In this document: in pieces, positions 41,551-49,611 of the stretch
How positions within the stretch are numbered: position 1 is the stretch's first letter
Layout of the letters: every line of letters starts with the position of its first letter
NCBI GenBank assembly: GCA_002419385.1
Contig: DIFZ01000052.1
Coordinates: 124,001-188,000, forward strand
Direction of reading: 5' to 3'
Length of the DNA stretch: 64,000 nucleotides
From: Geobacter sp. UBA5735
GTDB lineage: Bacteria; Desulfobacterota; Desulfuromonadia; Geobacterales; Geobacteraceae
The notes under the pieces: model-generated
Seen by the model: the letters and a program-made list of their open reading frames with translations, nothing else
What the model was told of the DNA's origin: nothing
The model's database searches: none
Made by a program: the position numbers and the translations under genes

Positions 41551-43173
41551 TCACCTGGCAGATGGCGGCAATCTGCCTGCCACCTTGTTCCGGAAGCATT
41601 CGACCACAACAGGGTCGAACTGGCTGCCGGCCCGCTCTTCGAGCACGTGCAATGTTTTCCGGACGGAGAAACCCTTTTTGTACGGCCTGTCAGACACCAT
41701 GGCGTCAAAAGCGTCGGCTACCGCGACGATGCGGGCCTGCAGCGGTATTTCCTCACCCTTCAGACCGTCGGGGTACCCGGTGCCGTCATACCGTTCGTGG
41801 TGATGGCGGATGGTCGGCAGCACATCCTGGAGCTGTTCGATGGGGGACAGGATCGCCACGCCCTTCTCCGGATGCAGCAGCATGGGCGGAAATTCTTCAT
41901 CGGAAATCTTGTCCGGTTTCTCCAGCAGCTCTTCCAGTATGCCGATCTTGCCGATGTCGTGCAGCAAACCGGCTATCTTGATCTGTTCCACGGACAATTC
42001 CGAGAGCCCCATCGCTTCGGCAATTTTTGCGGCAATGTTCATGACACGCTCCGAATGGCCCTTCGTCCATGGTGACTTGGCGTCAATGGCGTTGGCAAGG
42101 CTCGATACCGTGCTGATGAAAAGGTTCCTCATGTCTTCGTACAGTTTGGCGTTTTCCAGGGCAACGGATATCTGGGACGCAATCTTCTCGATGACAAACG
42201 TTTCCTCCCCCGCGAAGCCGCCCGGCTGGCGGTCCCCCACCAGCAGCACTCCCTTGGCCTTGTCCCGGCTGACAAGGGGGACGGCAAGCAGCGTGGCCAG
42301 GCCGGCTTCGGAAAGGAGCCGGTCCAGGGGGCCCGGTTTCTGCTCCGCGGCGAGGTTTTCGATAGAGACCGTTCTTCCTTTGTTCAAAGCATTTCCCGCC
42401 ACTGAGTGATACAGGGACAGCCGTTCTCCCGTCTGCATCAACGGCCCGGCGCCTCCTTCCCGCCAATGGGACGCGGTTACGGCAAATCCGCTTTTCTCCA
42501 CCTGGATTATCACCACCATGGTACACGAAACAGTGCGCCCGATCCCCTTGATTGCAGTTTCAAATATCCTTTCCCTGCTCAGTGACGAAGAAATGGCCTT
42601 GTTTATCTCATCCAGCATAAGGATGGTGTCCACCCTTTTGGCCAGCTTGATCGCCGTGTCCAGGGTTTCGTCGTAAAGGCGCATGTGGCTGACCGACAAG
42701 GCGGCGTTCGCGGCCATGTCCTTGATGAGCTTGATACCCTTTTCAGTAAATTGGGGAAGATTCCTGGGCCGCGCGACAAAGATCGCTCCCAGCACCTGGT
42801 TCCTGACGATCATCGGCACTGCCAGCAGGGTCAGATCCCCCAGGAACTTGCGGTATGAAGGTTCGACCATGTCAGAGCTGGCAGGGTCTGCTATCAGCAG
42901 GTGCTGTTTTTTCAGCAGCATGTCCTTGAGGACCGGCAATTTGTCGGGATGGAGAGGGGTGTTTTCGAAAAGGCTGATGTAGCGCTGGGGCAAGCCGTAT
43001 CCCTTGGCAGGGGTAAAACCCTGGAGCTCCCTGTCGAAAAAATAGACCAGCGCCCACCTGATATCGGCGGTGTTTTTCAACAGCATGGAAGAAGTCTTTA
43101 TCACCTCATCCAGATCGCTCAGCTTGCCGAGCCTGGCAACCTTCTTCAGCATCTTTCCGTACGCATCCTGCAT
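41551..43173 (-). CDS. GAF-GAF-HD-GYP c-di-GMP phosphodiesterase
   Basis: Two GAF-like sensor domains (about residues 20-165 and 190-345) precede an HD-GYP domain. That domain has H405-D406 in LLHDIGKIGI, a further His in LLHPEKGV, and the HHHERYDGTGYP motif at 457-468, so all signature residues for cyclic di-GMP hydrolysis are present. No membrane segment is seen, so it is a cytoplasmic sensor enzyme. It converges on the surface-protein gene. Signal unknown. Confidence 0.9.
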   Translation of the reverse strand: MQDAYGKMLKKVARLGKLSDLDEVIKTSSMLLKNTADIRWALVYFFDRELQGFTPAKGYGLPQRYISLFENTPLHPDKLPVLKDMLLKKQHLLIADPASSDMVEPSYRKFLGDLTLLAVPMIVRNQVLGAIFVARPRNLPQFTEKGIKLIKDMAANAALSVSHMRLYDETLDTAIKLAKRVDTILMLDEINKAISSSLSRERIFETAIKGIGRTVSCTMVVIIQVEKSGFAVTASHWREGGAGPLMQTGERLSLYHSVAGNALNKGRTVSIENLAAEQKPGPLDRLLSEAGLATLLAVPLVSRDKAKGVLLVGDRQPGGFAGEETFVIEKIASQISVALENAKLYEDMRNLFISTVSSLANAIDAKSPWTKGHSERVMNIAAKIAEAMGLSELSVEQIKIAGLLHDIGKIGILEELLEKPDKISDEEFPPMLLHPEKGVAILSPIEQLQDVLPTIRHHHERYDGTGYPDGLKGEEIPLQARIVAVADAFDAMVSDRPYKKGFSVRKTLHVLEERAGSQFDPVVVECFRNKVAGRLPPSAR

Positions 43174-43439
43174 GCGAATCCTCTTTCCCCCCCGAAACAG
43201 TAGCAGGCGAGGATTACCGTGCGCCCCGTTTCGAATGGTCCTTCCCGGCGGACGGAGAGCTCATGGATGCCCGCACCACCTCGCAGATCTGCCCCGGAGC
43301 ACCAGAGCGGCATTCAGGGCGCAGAACGCAACTCCTGGTGAAATGACCCAACTGCCCCTCTCGATTCCTCACCGATGTCCGCAGCACCGTTCAACAATTG
43401 TAGCAGGACCTCCGCAGATGGCAAAAAACAGGAAAACGA

Positions 43440-43510
43440 TTGCACCGCTGTGGACAATAGGGTATATATTGATGTACACACAAGCCACGGGGATGTCCTC
43501 GTGGTTTTTT
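43440..43510 (+). promoter_or_regulatory. Promoter and leader hairpin of the RRM gene (attenuator-like)
   Basis: TTGCAC (43440-43445) and TATATA (43463-43468) are 17 bp apart. Just after the expected transcription start comes CCACGGGGATGTCCTCGTGG (43485-43504) followed by six T, an intrinsic-terminator shape ahead of the coding region. The ABC-F gene has nearly the same layout. Confidence 0.6.
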
Positions 43511-43559
43511 CGTTTCCCGCACAGGCGGGTTTCAGCATCCGGATCGATGGGAGGTCGAA

Positions 43560-43898
43560 ATGGCAAAAGAGTTGTATGTGGGAAATCTATCGTATGAAAC
43601 GACTGCGGACGACCTGCGGCGGATCTTTACCGTGGCGGGGACGGTCACTTCCGTGCACATCATAACAGATCCCGTGACTGGGGCCTCAAAAGGGTGCGCC
43701 TACGTGCGCATGGCATCGATCGAGGAGACCATGGAGGCTATCAATTCACTGGATGAAGCCTTGCTGGAAAACCGCGTCATTTCGGTGAGTGTCGCCCGCC
43801 CGCAAAAAGCCCAGGTGCGGACAGCCGGTGGCTACAAGGGCAAATCCCGACCTGGCGGACGGTCCGGGCAGGGAAGCAGGAAAAAACCTTCCCGCTGA
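43560..43898 (+). CDS. RRM-family RNA-binding protein
   Basis: One RRM fills the first ~80 residues, with RNP2 LYVGNLSY and RNP1 KGCAYVRM. A basic Gly/Arg/Lys-rich tail follows (GGRSGQGSRKKPSR). Such small proteins resemble cyanobacterial cold-inducible Rbp proteins. One aromatic position of RNP1, usually Phe, is Ala. The leader hairpin with a T run suggests control by attenuation or antitermination, possibly temperature-dependent. Confidence 0.9.
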   Translation: MAKELYVGNLSYETTADDLRRIFTVAGTVTSVHIITDPVTGASKGCAYVRMASIEETMEAINSLDEALLENRVISVSVARPQKAQVRTAGGYKGKSRPGGRSGQGSRKKPSR

Positions 43899-43943
43899 CC
43901 TTGCCGGGAAACGTGGGCTTGCCGGCGCCGGCAGTGAAAAACC

Positions 43944-44014
43944 TTGCGCTCCGGCAAACAATCGTGTATACAATAGCGAATCTATAACCACGGGGATGAA
44001 CCCCGTGGTTTTTT
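43944..44014 (+). promoter_or_regulatory. Promoter and leader terminator/attenuator of the ABC-F gene
   Basis: TTGCGC (43944-43949), 17-bp spacer, TATACA (43967-43972). Then a perfect 10-bp stem AACCACGGGG/CCCCGTGGTT (43986-44010, loop ATGAA) with TTTT after it, 30 bp before the ATG. Only about 6-10 nt separate the start of transcription from the stem, so most transcripts would meet the terminator first. It could also serve as the terminator of the RRM gene. Confidence 0.65.
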
Positions 44015-44043
44015 ATTTTATCAGCAAAAGGGAGTTGCACCCG

Positions 44044-45681
44044 ATGATCACTGTTTCAAACGTATCCCTCTCTTACGGCAAGAGAATTCTCTTCAAAGAC
44101 GTCACCATGAAGTTTACCCCGGGAAACTGTTACGGGCTGATCGGCGCCAACGGCGCCGGCAAGTCCACCTTCCTCAAGATACTGTCCGGCGAGGTCCAGC
44201 CGGACCGGGGAGAGATTTCAGTCGGGAACAGGGAAAGGATCGCCGTTTTGCGGCAGGACCAGTTCGCCTTCGACGAAGAGACGGTCTTCAACACCGTCTT
44301 CATGGGACATGGGAGGCTCTACCGGGTCATGGCGGAACGGGAGGAGATCTATTCCAAGGGAGATTTTTCCGAGGAGGACGGGATCCGCTCAGCGGAACTG
44401 GAAGCGGAATTTGCCGAAATGAACGGCTACGAAGCGGAATCCGAAGCCGCGGTGCTCCTGAACGGCCTCGGCATCCCCGAAGAACTGCGCCACAAAAAGA
44501 TGAAGGAACTGGAAAGCGGGGAAAAGGTGCGGGTGCTTCTCGCCCAGGCCCTGTTCGGCAATCCGGACGTGCTGCTGCTGGACGAGCCGACCAACCACCT
44601 GGACCTGAAATCCATCTCCTGGCTGGAGGATTTCCTGTTCCGCTTTCCCAACACGGTCATCGTGGTCTCCCACGACCGCCATTTCCTCAACCAGGTCTGC
44701 ACCCACATAGCCGACATCGATTTCGGCCGGATCCAGGTGTATGTGGGCAACTACGATTTCTGGTACCAGGCGAGCCAGCTGAACCTGAAGCAGAAGCAGG
44801 ACGAGAACAGGAAGATCACCGACAAGGCCAACGAACTGAAGGAATTCATCCAGAGGTTCAGTTCCAACGCCTCCAAGGCCAAACAGGCCACCTCGAGGAA
44901 AAAGCTCCTGGAAAAACTCACTGTCGAAGACATGCCGGTCTCGTCGCGCAAATACCCCTACGTCGTGTTCAAGCCGGAGCGGCCCTGCGGCGATGTCATC
45001 CTGGAGATCCGGGGCCTCTCCAAGGCTCTGGACGGGGTACAGGTCCTGAACGACCTGTCCCTCACCGTCTGCAAGGGGGACAAGATCGCCTTTGTGGGCG
45101 GAAACAGCCTGGCCAGGACGACCCTGTTCCAGATCCTGGCCGGCGAACTGGAACCGGACAGCGGCTCGTTTCGCTGGGGAGTGACCATTACGCCGGCATA
45201 TTTCCCCAAGGACAACAACGATTTTTTCGCCAACGACCTGAGCCTGATCGAATGGCTCGGCCAGTTCTCCCCCCCCACCGAAGGAGAGTCATTCGCCCGG
45301 GGGTTCCTGGGAAGGATGCTCTTTTCGGGGGACGAAGCCATGAAGAAGACCAGTGTCCTTTCAGGAGGTGAACGGGTGCGCTGCATGCTCTCCAGGATGA
45401 TGCTCTCCGGCGCCAACGCCCTCATCCTCGACGAACCGACCAACCACCTGGACCTGGAATCCATCACGGCCCTGAACAACGGCCTCATCTCGTTCACGGA
45501 GGTAGTGCTCTTCTCTTCCCACGACCACGAGTTCGTTTCCACAGTGGCGAACCGGATCGTGGAAATCACCCCTGCCGGGATAATCGACCGGGTGATGGGC
45601 TTTGACGAATACCTGGAAAACGGGGATGTGGCCAGGCTGCGGGACGAGCTGTTCAACGGTCACGGGGAACTCTCCCTCTGA
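44044..45681 (+). CDS. ABC-F family ATPase (YbiT-like)
   Basis: The 545-residue protein has two ABC domains and no membrane part, as in ribosome-acting ABC-F proteins. Domain 1 has Walker A GANGAGKST, signature LESGEKVRVLLAQ and LLLDEPTNHLD. A ~70-residue charged linker (KQKQDENRKITDKANELK) lies between the domains. Domain 2 has LSGGERVRCML and LILDEPTNHLD, but its Walker A reads GGNSLARTTLF, where Lys is Arg. ABC-F proteins relieve ribosome stalling, some caused by antibiotics. ATG 44044 follows GGGAG; a longer frame to 43789 overlaps the RRM gene and is rejected. Confidence 0.88.
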   Translation: MITVSNVSLSYGKRILFKDVTMKFTPGNCYGLIGANGAGKSTFLKILSGEVQPDRGEISVGNRERIAVLRQDQFAFDEETVFNTVFMGHGRLYRVMAEREEIYSKGDFSEEDGIRSAELEAEFAEMNGYEAESEAAVLLNGLGIPEELRHKKMKELESGEKVRVLLAQALFGNPDVLLLDEPTNHLDLKSISWLEDFLFRFPNTVIVVSHDRHFLNQVCTHIADIDFGRIQVYVGNYDFWYQASQLNLKQKQDENRKITDKANELKEFIQRFSSNASKAKQATSRKKLLEKLTVEDMPVSSRKYPYVVFKPERPCGDVILEIRGLSKALDGVQVLNDLSLTVCKGDKIAFVGGNSLARTTLFQILAGELEPDSGSFRWGVTITPAYFPKDNNDFFANDLSLIEWLGQFSPPTEGESFARGFLGRMLFSGDEAMKKTSVLSGGERVRCMLSRMMLSGANALILDEPTNHLDLESITALNNGLISFTEVVLFSSHDHEFVSTVANRIVEITPAGIIDRVMGFDEYLENGDVARLRDELFNGHGELSL

Positions 45682-45810
45682 CATGATTCCCGCCTAAAAA
45701 ACCATTGACAAGATGACGTGCCATGAAGATTATCAAAGGTGGCGGGGAAGTTCCGATCCGGCCCCATTGAGATTTTCCGGATGGGCACCAAGAGGATTCA
45801 TCTTTTTCTC

Positions 45811-45826
45811 AGCCGGCATGCCGGCT
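45811..45826. promoter_or_regulatory. 16-bp perfect palindrome
   Basis: AGCCGGCATGCCGGCT lies 19 bp before the start of the Zn-ribbon protein at 45845, downstream of a TTGACA/GATTAT pair around 45706-45734. It could be an operator or an RNA hairpin near the ribosome site. Confidence 0.35.
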
Positions 45827-45844
45827 GCAAGGACAGGAGTTGTC

Positions 45845-46417
45845 ATGACGATTTTCTTTGAACAATGGCAGGAAATGGAATGCAGCTGCGGAAAATGCTC
45901 CTGGAAGGGTACCGCCGGAACGACGACGCGCGGCAGAATGCATCGCGGGATCTACCTGGACCTGTATTGCCCCGAATGCACCGAGTTCATCGACCTGATC
46001 ATCTTCCCTGCAGGGGAAAGCTGCGCCCACAGGAAAGAGGGGCTGACGGAAGAGGAGCTCCAGGCGGTGCAGGAAGCCGAGAAAGCGGAACGGGAGTATG
46101 CGGCGCAGTGCCTCACGTCGCCCGACCAGCTGCCGGAACTCGCGGAAACGGACCTGTTCCTGCACTGGGACCAGGTACAGGGAGAAACGCAGGTCCGCTC
46201 CGGAGACACCGTCATCTGGAGCGAGCCGGTCGCCTACGAGGCCTTCGAAAGATTCGAGCGGATAGCGCTCATCCTCAAGGAAAAATACGGCGCCAAGGTG
46301 AAGGATCTGGCGCCGACCGACCGCAGCCTGCTCTTCCTCTACGGCGATTATTACCCGTCGATGTTCTATGTCCCCAAGGTGCGGAAAGAACTCTTCGGGT
46401 GCCCCATTGCAGCATGA
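45845..46417 (+). CDS. Zn-ribbon-like protein of unknown function
   Basis: The 190-residue protein carries CSCGKCSWKG and LYCPECTEF, two CxxC-type knuckles in the first 50 residues. An acidic helix (LTEEELQAVQEAEKAEREYAAQ) and a C-terminal domain (FERFERIALILKEKYGAKV, then LFLYGDYYPSMFYVPKVRKE) follow. I do not recognise the family. ATG 45845 sits right after AGGACAGGAG; an upstream extension to 45713 is not protein-like. Confidence 0.7.
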   Translation: MTIFFEQWQEMECSCGKCSWKGTAGTTTRGRMHRGIYLDLYCPECTEFIDLIIFPAGESCAHRKEGLTEEELQAVQEAEKAEREYAAQCLTSPDQLPELAETDLFLHWDQVQGETQVRSGDTVIWSEPVAYEAFERFERIALILKEKYGAKVKDLAPTDRSLLFLYGDYYPSMFYVPKVRKELFGCPIAA

Positions 46418-46458
46418 GGGCAGGAGTCCCGAACTACGTTTCCCGCTGAGAACCCGGA

Positions 46459-46640
46459 TCACGCAACGTTTTCCCCGAGGCGCCCGAGAATGCCCCTGAG
46501 GACGATTTTCCGGGCCTTGAGCGCCGCCCTCAGTTCCCGGTTGTCCTGGCTGCAGTTTCAGTCACCAGTTCGTTCAGGGTGGATTCCAGTACCTCGACAA
46601 GGGTCGTTCTTTCCTGTCCGGACAGTTCCAAGCGTGTCAT
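46459..46640 (-). pseudogene. Small frameshifted gene (~60 residues)
   Basis: ATG at 46640 follows a strong site GGAGAGGAGG and reads MTRLELSGQERTTLVEVLES, then TLNELVTETAARTTGN and a stop. In the next frame the sequence continues smoothly as SQDNRELRAALKARKIVLRG, then ILGRLGENVA and a stop at 46459. Joined, the two halves look like a common ~60-residue all-helical protein, so a one- or two-base indel near 46549 has probably broken it (or it is a sequencing error). Confidence 0.55.
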
Positions 46641-46817
46641 GGCAGTTCCTCCTCTCCCAGGCTGCGTTTACGTCCGTCCTGCTCTTATTATACCGGCATC
46701 CGGAAGGATTGCACCGGCTGCAGGACATGCCCGGCGAACCGGCGCGTCTTCCGGCACAAACCCCTTGCCTGGCAAAGGAGCGCATGCTATTTTATCGCCT
46801 GACCTCGGAGGGAATGC

Positions 46818-47570
46818 ATGAAGATAACGATTCTGGGCAGCGGGACCTCCACCGGCGTTCCGATGGTCGGGTGCGACTGCCGGGTCTGCACCTCGGCCGA
46901 TCCCCGGGATAACAGGACCCGCGCCTCGATCCTGATCGAGACATCCGGCAGCTATATCCTGGTCGATACGGCGCCGGATCTCCGCCACCAGGCGCTCCGG
47001 GAAAAGATACCCCGCATCGATGCCGTCCTGTTCACTCATACCCATGCAGACCATGTCAACGGCATCGACGACCTCAGGGGGTTTTACCTGACGAACCGGC
47101 GAACCGTACCCTGCTTCGGGTCCCCGGAAACCATCGAGGCGCTGTGCCGCAAGCATTCCTATATCTTCACCGGCGCGCAGAACGGCGCCTATGCTCCGCT
47201 CCTGGAACCCCACGCGGTTTCCGGGCACTTCGAGCTTCTCGGTCTCAGGATACTGCCTGTCCCGCTCACTCACGGCTATTCCCGCTCGACCGGCTATCGG
47301 ATCGGCGGGACCGCCTACTTGACCGATTGCAGTTCAATTCCGGACACTTCGCTTGAGCTTCTGGAAAACCTGGATGTCCTGATCATGGATGGGCTGCGCT
47401 ACAAACCCCATCCGAGCCACTTCAACATCGAGGGAGCCCTGCATGCAGTATCGCACCTGAAACCGCGCCGGGCCATTCTTACCCACCTGACCCACGAAGT
47501 CTCCTACAGCGAAGGGTCCCGCCTCCCCGAGGGGGCGGAATTTGCCTATGATGGCATGATTGTTGAATAG
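46818..47570 (+). CDS. PhnP-like MBL-fold hydrolase
   Basis: The 250-residue protein starts MKITILGSGTSTGVPMVGC and contains CxC-type cysteines (CDCRVC), the metal motif FTHTHADHVNGID, TDCSSIP and ILTHLTHEVSY, as in PhnP/RNase Z-like phosphodiesterases. PhnP cleaves 5-phosphoribosyl 1,2-cyclic phosphate. No phosphonate genes are near, so the physiological substrate is open. GGAGGGA lies before the ATG. The next gene starts 43 bp later on the same strand. Confidence 0.85.
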   Translation: MKITILGSGTSTGVPMVGCDCRVCTSADPRDNRTRASILIETSGSYILVDTAPDLRHQALREKIPRIDAVLFTHTHADHVNGIDDLRGFYLTNRRTVPCFGSPETIEALCRKHSYIFTGAQNGAYAPLLEPHAVSGHFELLGLRILPVPLTHGYSRSTGYRIGGTAYLTDCSSIPDTSLELLENLDVLIMDGLRYKPHPSHFNIEGALHAVSHLKPRRAILTHLTHEVSYSEGSRLPEGAEFAYDGMIVE

Positions 47571-47612
47571 AGCTGGAAGCTGATTGGCGGAGAAAAGACA
47601 GGGATCGGAACA

Positions 47613-49457
47613 ATGCGTAAAGATATTCGCCTGCACGGGGTGACCGAAGGAAAAATCGAATACTACGTATTCATGGCCGGAGCCGATGCCTGCGAGCGCT
47701 TTTCCTACAGCTACGGCGATGGCGGGCGCGATGAAGTGCGCTTCTTCTCGCCGGGAAACGAATTCATCATCTCCGACGAAGGCATCAGACACCGGGGAAA
47801 CGGCGGATCCTTCTGCGAGTATATGTTCGGCATCGACCAGCCCCTGGCCGACATGGTAAAAGGGGACATACGGAACCGGCTTGCCATGTACGGCGCCGAT
47901 TACGGCAGAGAAACCGCACGGCTTCAGTTCACCGACCGCACTGACGGGACACTGGGCTACGACCGGATCTTTTTCGAAGGCAACGCCGTCTGCAACTATT
48001 TTTTCTTTGCCAGCTCCTCCCTCATCAGCGGTTCGCTGCGAAAACAGCAGAAAGAACTGGTGAGAATCCTGGGCAAGGCGGTCAAGCGTTCCACCGCAGT
48101 GGGAAAAGAAGACGACAACGGCATTATCGACCTCTTCACCTCCACGCTCGAAGACCCCAAAGCCCAGCTTTTCCTGTTCAAGCTCATCAACCGGAGCCAC
48201 CAGCACTACCGGAACCTCTTCAGGGAACTCTATTACGCCAACAAGAAGATCACGGACGAAGATTTCCAGCGGCTGACCAGGCTCGCGCAGGATCTGAGCA
48301 TCGACAGTTACCAGCAGGAGCGCATCCGGGTCGATGTCATGTACAAGCACCGGAAAAACAGGCCCATTGTTGACGAATACCGCAACATCCTGGTTGCGTG
48401 CAGCGCCAAGGGCAGCATCAACAAAATGGAAAACGCCCGCCTGACCCGTTTGAAGACTCTGGCCGTGAGAACCAAGATACCTGACGCGCTCTTCTACCAC
48501 CTTGACGAAAAGCTCCTGAAGGACAGCTGGGGCGAAGATCAGGAGGAGCACTCATACCTGGCCGAGGTCCGGCAGATCCTCGAGGGGCTTTTCCTGAGCG
48601 GTAGCCATATCGACAGCCAGGTCAACAGGGAAGACCTGCAGAAACTCCTCAGGGCCAAGCGCAGGGCAACCGAAAGCCGCGACCACCTGTTCGAAGAGAT
48701 ACTGCTGGACACCGGCAGGAGCTGTGACGAGAGGATCCGCGACGGTGCCGACATGGTGATCCTGGAGGAATTTTCCTCCATCATCACCTATTTCGACCGT
48801 TACGATGCCACTTCATCGGCCATCAGCAAGATCGCGTTCATGGAGAACGTCCGCATTTCGGAGGACATGCTGCGCAGTTTTCTCGGCGCCAAGCGGGAGT
48901 TTGACGCACTCCAGGAGGGCTTTTTCGAAGAACTGTTCATCACGGACCTTTTTTCCGACCGCTACCTGGGCAAATACGGCAGGAGCAAGATCGCCATCCT
49001 CATGAAAGGACTGGCCCTGATCGAGGAAAACCGCATGACGATGGGCGCCCTGCTGGAGCAGCTCCAGGCAGTCGACGGGGAAGAGAGCCTCTTCAATCTG
49101 CTGCGCAGCCATGTGCGGGAGCGAATCAGGAACTTCTACTCCCGTTACACGACAAGGGCGCACCAGGAAGAGCTGAAGCAGGAAGTGACCGAGGAACTGC
49201 GTGCCGGGCGCCTTTTGACAGGAGAGATCCCCGACCGCATTTTCCGTGAAGTAATCCACACCATCAAGAAGGAAGCCATGTACCTCCACACCCTTCTCCC
49301 GGCAATCATCGAGGAGAAAAATTTCTCCCTGCGGGAAGACTTCATGGACAACTCCGGGCTCGACCGTTTCTACGTTGAGGAGCTGGAACGGGAGTACTGC
49401 CACCTGAACCGCATCAGCGAAGATGTTCTCACCCCTGCACGAAAAATCCGCACCTGA
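47613..49457 (+). CDS. Large conserved helical protein of unknown function
   Basis: The 614-residue cytoplasmic protein has an N-terminal strand-rich part (IEYYVFMAGADACERFSYSY, PGNEFIISDEGIRHRG). The rest is long and helical, rich in charged residues (LFRELYYANKKITDEDF, RVDVMYKHRKNRPIVDEYRN). No enzyme motif or membrane segment is visible. I recall similar proteins from Geobacter genomes but cannot assign a function. It follows the PhnP-like gene and precedes the sigma54 activator. Confidence 0.7.
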   Translation: MRKDIRLHGVTEGKIEYYVFMAGADACERFSYSYGDGGRDEVRFFSPGNEFIISDEGIRHRGNGGSFCEYMFGIDQPLADMVKGDIRNRLAMYGADYGRETARLQFTDRTDGTLGYDRIFFEGNAVCNYFFFASSSLISGSLRKQQKELVRILGKAVKRSTAVGKEDDNGIIDLFTSTLEDPKAQLFLFKLINRSHQHYRNLFRELYYANKKITDEDFQRLTRLAQDLSIDSYQQERIRVDVMYKHRKNRPIVDEYRNILVACSAKGSINKMENARLTRLKTLAVRTKIPDALFYHLDEKLLKDSWGEDQEEHSYLAEVRQILEGLFLSGSHIDSQVNREDLQKLLRAKRRATESRDHLFEEILLDTGRSCDERIRDGADMVILEEFSSIITYFDRYDATSSAISKIAFMENVRISEDMLRSFLGAKREFDALQEGFFEELFITDLFSDRYLGKYGRSKIAILMKGLALIEENRMTMGALLEQLQAVDGEESLFNLLRSHVRERIRNFYSRYTTRAHQEELKQEVTEELRAGRLLTGEIPDRIFREVIHTIKKEAMYLHTLLPAIIEEKNFSLREDFMDNSGLDRFYVEELEREYCHLNRISEDVLTPARKIRT

Positions 49458-49498
49458 TCCCTGCTCCTGCCGACCCGGCATATCCCCCCAGCAATGCC

Positions 49499-49528
49499 TT
49501 GACTTCGTGTACCCTTTTTATCTATGAT
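49499..49528 (+). promoter_or_regulatory. Promoter of the GAF-sigma54 activator gene
   Basis: TTGACT (49499-49504) and TATGAT (49523-49528) with an 18-bp spacer, about 80 bp before the ATG at 49612. Confidence 0.6.
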
Positions 49529-49611
49529 ACTTGTGAAGTGTAGATATTCTACTCACTCGGCGCGGGGCACCACGCAGCACGGCGACGGTCCCGCCGACCG
49601 CAAGGGGAGCC

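Noticed and set aside
43789..44043. N-terminal extension of the ABC-F protein
   Set aside because: Overlaps the RRM gene and the leader terminator; ATG 44044 has a good ribosome site.
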